Source: Candidatus Tumulicola sp. (GTDB lineage Bacteria; Vulcanimicrobiota; Vulcanimicrobiia; Eremiobacterales; Eremiobacteraceae). Taken from it: a stretch of 64,000 bases of DNA. The stretch spans positions 124,001-188,000 of the forward strand of contig DATNNM010000016.1 in NCBI GenBank assembly GCA_035601835.1, written 5' to 3'. The notes below the pieces were generated by a model, which was not told the origin of the DNA, did no database searches, and was given only the letters and a program-made list of their open reading frames with translations. The position numbers and the translations under genes are program-made. Each line of letters starts with the position of its first letter. The first letter of the stretch is position 1. Of this stretch, positions 59,414 to 64,000 are shown one piece after another.

Positions 59414-61443
59414 GTACCGCGCGCGGCCGTCGCGGAGCGAGCGAAACGCCGGTACACGGCTTGCGCGATCAGCCCGACGGCAGAGCCGACGACCAGACCG
59501 TTGAACAACCGCAGCGCGCCGATCACGAGCGACGTGTGGATGTGCGAGAACGTATCGACGATATCAGCGGTGCCGATGCCGATGGCCAGCACGAAGACCC
59601 AGCCAAGCGCGCGGCGATGCGCCGGCAAGAGCGCGGGCAGCAAGAACAGCGCGGGAAAGCCGACGAGGAACTCCTTGAAGCGCGGTCTTGCGCCGAGCAG
59701 GGTGGTCAGAAAGCCGCGCAGGTGCACTTCGAGGGGCGAGACGCCGGTATCCGGTTGATTGCCGGAACGCAAGACGAGCAGCGCGGCTCCCGCAACGAGG
59801 ACCACGATAGCTGCGAGCTGCCACGCGCGCACCGGCGACGAGAACGCATCGCCGATCTGCCGCCGCGCGCCGAACGCATCGGTGAACAGATAGATCGCGA
59901 CGAGCGCGAGCGCGGGAACGACGAGCAACGCTTTGACCCCGAAGAACTGTTGGACCTCGAGCATGAACGTCGCTTGGGAGAGCAAACCGATGACGAACAG
60001 CGCTCCGAGCAGCGCCACGCCGGCGGCGGTGAGCAGGCAGCGCAGCCCGCGCTGTGGAGCAGGAGCTTTAGCTCCTGCGTCCTCCTCCGCACTCGAGAAA
60101 TATGGCGCGACGGCCATGCCGGCAAGCACGCTGAAGATCAGCCCGCCGCCGAGCGCCCACACGCGCCGGACGATATCGTCGTGGTGGACGAAGGCCGCTG
60201 CCCAGAACGCGATCGTGGTGAGCCCGAAAAACACCCACGGCATCCAGGCGCGCGCCCAGCCGAAGAGATCGAGGAACAGCAAGAGGCCGCCGGCGACGCC
60301 GATCGCGGCGAGGAAGTAGAGCAGTTCGATCCACGCGCCCCCAAAATCCACGAACGGGTGCGCGCGACCGACGTGGAATCCGTTCGCCTCGAGGGCGCCG
60401 CGCAGCTCGCGCAGCATCTCGAGGTTGGTCGCTTCGGCCGACGCGGTTACCCATTGGCCCGACGCATCCTTGATCTGGATCAGGTGCGGGAACGGGCGCA
60501 GATAGATCACGCGGATGTTGCGCTCGCGCACGCCGAGCAGATAGCGCGCGATGACCGTGTCGAGATCGAGTTTGTCGAGTTCGAGCTTCGAGATCGCTTG
60601 GACGCGCACGGTTTGGCCGGGGATCTTGCGGCCGAGCGTCTCTCCGCCTTTTTGCGCCTGCGTGGGATCGTAGAATTCGATGAACCCGAAGAGCGGGCGA
60701 TTGGCGCGCGGGGCAGAGAACACCGCGGCTGTGGCGTCGAGCTGGTACTCGTACCCCATCACCTCATTGCGCAAACCGAAAAAGATGACGGTGCCGATCT
60801 TGCCGCCTGCCATCGCTTGATCGAAGACCGCCTCGATACGCTGCTGGTCCAACTTCTCGTTGTTCTGAAAGCGCGGATCGACTATCAAGCCTAAGTCGCG
60901 CACCTTGGCGGCGACGTCTTGCGGAATGCCGAGCCCTAGGTTATTGAAGTAGTCCACCTGCGTCTTGACGGCGAGCAAAGCGGGCAGCGTCGAGCGCAGC
61001 ACGCGCACGTTGCGCGCTTCGAGCTGGTTGCGCAGCGCCCACACGTAGCGATCGAGCGACGCGCGATCGTACACGAGCAAGTACATGCTGCCGGGATCGA
61101 TGGCGCCCTGCTTCGCGAGGGCGGCCAGCACTGGGTCGGAAAGCGGCGTGGTGCGGGCGGTCGCGATCAGCTGCTGCCCGGACTGGGCGTACGCATGATT
61201 GCCGAGGTTGACGCGTAGGCCCGTCTCTTCGTAGATCGCCACGGCGCTGAGGCCGGCGATGCGCATCTGGCGCATCAATTCGGTCATGTCGTAGCCGTAG
61301 GCGGTCGCGAAGTCCGCCAGGTCCTGCTGGTCCATGGCGATCTCAACCGAGCGGCTGTTGCGCTCGTAGCGGAAGCGTTCGGCGGCGACGATCAAAGAAG
61401 CCACAGCGCCGATCGCGATCGCGATCAGCGCTACGCGGCGCAT
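59410..61443 (-). CDS. DUF5693-like polytopic membrane protein
   Basis: About 677 residues. One N-terminal helix (RRVALIAIAIGAVASLIVAA), a ~380-residue outside domain (TELMRQMRIAGLSAVAIYEE ... GLGIPQDVAAKVRDLGLIVD), and then about nine membrane helices to the end. Proteins of this type (DUF5693) stand beside csaB in many Firmicutes and Deinococci and are thought to work with it in surface-polymer assembly, but no activity is known. The start ATG 61443 follows a strong hairpin. A REP-like hairpin is read in frame at about residues 456-463 (AGAKAPAP), in a loop between helices. Confidence 0.72.
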   Translation of the reverse strand: MRRVALIAIAIGAVASLIVAAERFRYERNSRSVEIAMDQQDLADFATAYGYDMTELMRQMRIAGLSAVAIYEETGLRVNLGNHAYAQSGQQLIATARTTPLSDPVLAALAKQGAIDPGSMYLLVYDRASLDRYVWALRNQLEARNVRVLRSTLPALLAVKTQVDYFNNLGLGIPQDVAAKVRDLGLIVDPRFQNNEKLDQQRIEAVFDQAMAGGKIGTVIFFGLRNEVMGYEYQLDATAAVFSAPRANRPLFGFIEFYDPTQAQKGGETLGRKIPGQTVRVQAISKLELDKLDLDTVIARYLLGVRERNIRVIYLRPFPHLIQIKDASGQWVTASAEATNLEMLRELRGALEANGFHVGRAHPFVDFGGAWIELLYFLAAIGVAGGLLLFLDLFGWARAWMPWVFFGLTTIAFWAAAFVHHDDIVRRVWALGGGLIFSVLAGMAVAPYFSSAEEDAGAKAPAPQRGLRCLLTAAGVALLGALFVIGLLSQATFMLEVQQFFGVKALLVVPALALVAIYLFTDAFGARRQIGDAFSSPVRAWQLAAIVVLVAGAALLVLRSGNQPDTGVSPLEVHLRGFLTTLLGARPRFKEFLVGFPALFLLPALLPAHRRALGWVFVLAIGIGTADIVDTFSHIHTSLVIGALRLFNGLVVGSAVGLIAQAVYRRFARSATAARGT
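60053..60078 (-). repeat. REP-like hairpin, GCAGGAGC stem, inside the DUF5693-like gene
   Basis: On the minus strand arms GCAGGAGC and GCTCCTGC (8 bp) flank the loop TAAA, with the tail TCCACA. It is a distinct stem variant with the same loop, and it is read in frame as AGAKAPAP, in a way parallel to SGAKAPAL of the CCGGGGC family. Confidence 0.8.
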
Positions 61444-61449
61444 GCGCTT

Positions 61450-61477
61450 ACCCGGGCCATGCTCATATGGCCCGGGT
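61450..61477 (-). promoter_or_regulatory. Strong hairpin just before the DUF5693-like start
   Basis: A perfect 11-bp inverted repeat, ACCCGGGCCAT and ATGGCCCGGGT, encloses six bases. It ends seven bases before the ATG at 61443. The 3' arm covers the place where a ribosome-binding site would be (GGGTAAG), so folding would hide it. There is no T-run after the stem on either side. It may be a translational switch, an attenuator, or simply a stem between co-transcribed genes. Confidence 0.5.
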
Positions 61478-61495
61478 GATTTGGCCTTAGGGCGG

Positions 61496-61972
61496 TTATT
61501 GCCTGTTCTTGAGTCGCTCGGCGGCTTCGCGCAGCTTCTTCGCCGCGATGTCGAGCGCACTCGCCGCCGCATCCATCGAGACGCGAGCCGCATGCTCGCC
61601 GTGCTCGGCCGCCGCGCGCGCGAACTTGTCGACGCGCTCGGCGACGCGGTGATGGCGCAAAGCATCCGCGAAATAGTCGCCGGGCCACGCCCACGCGCCG
61701 GCGCCCGTCTCGCTCGTCATCGCTTGCGCTTTGGCGACTGGATCGCCGAGCGTCGTCAGATGCTCGTGCACGACGTCTGCGTCGATGAGCTTCTTGCCGG
61801 CTTGCTGCGCTTTTTCGGAGCATGCGCTGACGATCTCGTGATACAGGCGGTCGGCTGCGGCCAACCGCGCGGAGGGCGAGAGCGGCAACGCCATCCGCAC
61901 GCGATCGAGATAGTCGTTGATCGCGGCGGTCGCCTCAGGTGCGAGATCCATGGGGGTGGTGGTGCTGTTCAT
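61496..61972 (-). CDS. HAAS-domain-like protein
   Basis: 158 residues. The N-terminal part (INDYLDRVRMALPLSPSARL, LYHEIVSAC, LTTLGDPVAKAQAM) resembles the HAAS signalling domain (DUF1700-like), which is often tied to PadR regulators and membrane proteins. Here no membrane helix and no PadR gene are visible. The C-terminal ~60 residues are charged and helical (KFARAAAEHGEHAARVSMDA). Function unknown. Confidence 0.55.
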   Translation of the reverse strand: MNSTTTPMDLAPEATAAINDYLDRVRMALPLSPSARLAAADRLYHEIVSACSEKAQQAGKKLIDADVVHEHLTTLGDPVAKAQAMTSETGAGAWAWPGDYFADALRHHRVAERVDKFARAAAEHGEHAARVSMDAAASALDIAAKKLREAAERLKNRQ

Positions 61973-62005
61973 ACCGCTCGATACCCGCGTCCCGGTGCAA
62001 AGGTT

Positions 62006-63694
62006 TCACATGCGTAGCCGCACGTCTACCCGCAGCGCATTGCTATAGTAGTTCGGCACCCGGGGCGCGCTGCCGTAGCGCGAGATGCTGTCGGACGCCC
62101 CGAAGGTCAGGCCTCCAGCGTTGATGGCGACGTAGGGCTCGAAGCGCGAGAATGGTTGAGCGCCGCTGCTGCCTGCAAGCACTATCGTGTGGCGCTGCCC
62201 GAGCAAAGCGAGCACGCCGGCGCTTGTGCGAGCGCCGAGTCTCGCGCTCGCCAGCGCGGAAAGCGTGACGTCGCTTTGCGCAGTGTAGTCGTAGTAACCG
62301 TGCGAGCTCACCGCTGAGTAGTTCTCCCGGAAGCCGGCGGCGCGCTCAGCCGCGCTGAGCGTGACAAGAGCCGTGTCGCCCAACGCGAACCGGCGGTCGA
62401 CGTCGAAATCCAATTCCCGATACCGGTTGGTGTCGCTGTAACCGCCAAAAATCGCGTGCGCGTGAAACCCGTAGTTCCTCGATGTCGTGCCGATGTCGGC
62501 GAAGAGATTATTCACGCGAAGGCCCGCTCCGTACGGCGCGATGAGGTTCTCTTGTGCGCCGGCGGCCGCATCGATGCCGCCGCTTTGGAAGCCCACCCGA
62601 TAGTCGGTCCCCCCTTGCACGCCGGCAAGGATCGCCGAAGCATCGATCGTCGAGCCCCAGCCGGTGAACTGCGAGCGGTCCACTGCGACGCGCACGTTCC
62701 CAGCGGCGCTGCGTCCATACGCGGCGGTCACGCCGAAGCGATCCGCGCTTGTCTGCGCGCTGCCGTGCGAAAGCGTGAAGCGCGATGCTTCAACGCCCAG
62801 CTGCAAGCGCGGGTTGACGAACCAGCGCGGCGCGAACGCGCTGCGCGATTGCGCAATGCCGTTGCCGATCGTCTGCGCGCCGGCAAGGTCGAGCGTCGGC
62901 GCCAACCTGCGTCGCAATTCTAGCCTAAGCGCGGTGGCGTCGGCGTCGTCCGGCATGGTGCTCAGCGCGCGATCCACCAGCGCAACGCTCGCCGCGTAAT
63001 CGCCAAGGCCAAGCTCGATGCGCGCGAGTTCGACGCCGGCCTGCACGTTTTCCGGCTCCAACGCAAGCGCGCTGCGGTAGTCGGCGCGCGCGACGTGCAG
63101 TTTGCCGTCGAGCGCCTCAACTGCTCCGCGCCCGACAAGTGCGTCGGCGTTGTCGGCATGCTGCGCGAGCACCGCGTCGTACAAACGACGTGCATCTACG
63201 GCGCGGCCCTCGAGTGCGTACGCATGGGCAAGACCGTTTTGCGCGTCGACGTCGCGAGGATCTGCATCCAACGCGACGCGGAACTGCGCCTCAGCTGCGT
63301 TGAAATCGCCGTTGAGCGCGTACGCCTGTCCGAGCGCGGCGCGCGCGGACACGTCCGCCGGATGCGCAAGGATGACGTCGCCGAGCAACGCGATCGCTTG
63401 ACCGTGTTCGCCGCTGAACGCCAGCGCCTGTGCGAGCGCGATCGTGATCTGATCGTTGGCCGGGTCGCGTTGATGATCCGCGCGCAGCGCCGGAACGGCG
63501 AGCAAAGCTCTTCCTTGCCGGATGAGCAGCTTCGCGCCGGCAAGGTCAGTCGCCGCCTCCGACGCGGAAAGCGCAGTGAACCCGGGCGACGTCCACGTGG
63601 GGTCCGCCGCCGCGATGCGACCGCCGAACACGACGACGCTCAGCGCGCCGAGCGCGGCGAGGAGCTTGACTCCGGCGCGAGCGCCTCTAGCCAA
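62006..63694 (-). CDS. TPR protein with C-terminal outer-membrane beta-barrel
   Basis: 562 residues. A signal peptide (LLAALGALSVVVFGGRIAAA) is followed by about six TPR units (residues ~50-270; VSARAALGQAYALNGDFNAA, VDAQNGLAHAYALEGRAVDA, VQAGVELARIELGLGDYAAS). The remaining ~290 residues alternate in strand pattern and end VRLRM, like a barrel. This arrangement is seen in polysaccharide-export or glycan-modifying outer-membrane proteins of the BcsC/PelB/YaiO kind. The start is TTG 63694. It also argues for an outer membrane. Confidence 0.7.
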   Translation of the reverse strand: MARGARAGVKLLAALGALSVVVFGGRIAAADPTWTSPGFTALSASEAATDLAGAKLLIRQGRALLAVPALRADHQRDPANDQITIALAQALAFSGEHGQAIALLGDVILAHPADVSARAALGQAYALNGDFNAAEAQFRVALDADPRDVDAQNGLAHAYALEGRAVDARRLYDAVLAQHADNADALVGRGAVEALDGKLHVARADYRSALALEPENVQAGVELARIELGLGDYAASVALVDRALSTMPDDADATALRLELRRRLAPTLDLAGAQTIGNGIAQSRSAFAPRWFVNPRLQLGVEASRFTLSHGSAQTSADRFGVTAAYGRSAAGNVRVAVDRSQFTGWGSTIDASAILAGVQGGTDYRVGFQSGGIDAAAGAQENLIAPYGAGLRVNNLFADIGTTSRNYGFHAHAIFGGYSDTNRYRELDFDVDRRFALGDTALVTLSAAERAAGFRENYSAVSSHGYYDYTAQSDVTLSALASARLGARTSAGVLALLGQRHTIVLAGSSGAQPFSRFEPYVAINAGGLTFGASDSISRYGSAPRVPNYYSNALRVDVRLRM

Positions 63695-63767
63695 AGCGTA
63701 TCGATCCTGTTGGATGGGGGCTCACAAATGCCGTCGAAAGCCGACGCGTGCCCACCGTGCTCTTTTT

Positions 63768-64000
63768 ATGCTGACCGTCAACGTGACCTGCGTTGCGTGC
63801 GACGGCACCCGTCCGTGCGCGGAGTGCCGCGCCGCTGGCAAGACGCTGGAGGCCGCCGGTTACCGCGTGCAGCACTCATCCCGCGCCGCGGCACTGCGCG
63901 CCGCGCTCGCGGGGACCTACGGTTTCGAAGCGTGTGTCGTGCCGCTTGCTGCGAACGAGCGGTCGGTGGCGGATGCGGCGGTCGCGTTGCTCGGCGGTTC
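63768..64000 (+). CDS. Unidentified protein with two CxxC couples, partial (runs off the window)
   Basis: From ATG 63768 about 77 codons stay open to the end of the window with GC-rich third positions as in neighbouring genes. The start TVNVTCVACDGTRPCAEC has two CxxC couples, suggesting a zinc or metal site, followed by a helical stretch (TLEAAGYRVQHSSRAAALRA). No strong ribosome-binding site is visible. Family not recognised. It is divergent from the TPR/barrel gene. Confidence 0.4.
   Translation, partial: MLTVNVTCVACDGTRPCAECRAAGKTLEAAGYRVQHSSRAAALRAALAGTYGFEACVVPLAANERSVADAAVALLGG

Noticed and set aside
59461-60894. Plus-strand open frame of about 477 codons
   Set aside because: Antisense to the DUF5693-like gene, very rich in Arg, Glu and Asp with no motifs; a shadow.

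Overview
The window is high-GC DNA packed with genes. Neighbouring genes commonly overlap by 4 bp (ATGA or GTGA). It combines a lipopolysaccharide-type outer-membrane apparatus (an LptD/OstA-like barrel protein, an O-antigen-ligase-like protein, a TPR/beta-barrel protein) with genes typical of Gram-positive-side lineages (WhiA, SepF, DivIVA, CsaB, a PrsA-like lipoprotein). My inference is a diderm member of the Terrabacteria side of the tree, with Eremiobacterota (WPS-2) and relatives as the best guess. No rRNA or other phylogenetic marker was available to prove this.

Layout. 1-29 kb is a surface-polysaccharide locus. It holds glycosyltransferases of the GT2 and GT4 types, methyltransferases (one tandemly duplicated), three very large GT-C-like membrane proteins, RmlB/RmlA, an acyltransferase, and Ugd plus a UDP-xylose-type decarboxylase. 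A minus-strand operon follows: deoB, sugar transferase, O-antigen ligase, LptD-like protein and a small periplasmic carbohydrate-binding-like protein. 29.5-43 kb carries mfd, a PrsA-like foldase, mazG, an S4 protein, a GT4, a GNAT, then whiA and the glycolytic run gap-pgk-tpiA-gpmI, and finally a SHOCT-domain protein. 43.3-46.8 kb has a RES/Xre toxin-antitoxin pair and a compact flagellar rod/sigma-28 operon. 47-52 kb is a minus-strand cell-division and housekeeping operon (ccdA, lspA, rluD, tgt, yggS, sepF, divIVA). 52-64 kb has an lgt-TPR fusion, then on the minus strand a TPR/barrel protein, a HAAS-domain protein, a DUF5693-like protein, csaB, an M50 protease and ileS, ending with the start of an unidentified CxxC protein.

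The most notable signals are these. (1) There is a dispersed family of short hairpins with the architecture of REP elements (a GTAG-like tetranucleotide next to a hairpin). At least five different stems keep perfect or near-perfect complementarity while the loop (TAAA/TGAA) and tail are conserved, and several copies sit inside essential-type reading frames without breaking them. (2) The CcdA homologue appears circularly permuted: the first transmembrane helix with its SPC motif lies at the C terminus. (3) Lgt is fused in frame to a lipoprotein-like signal and a TPR array with two cysteines per repeat. (4) The IleRS has GVHH where the HIGH motif should be. (5) A methyltransferase gene was tandemly duplicated so that the copy carries the tail of the upstream glycosyltransferase and what looks like the start codon of rmlB.
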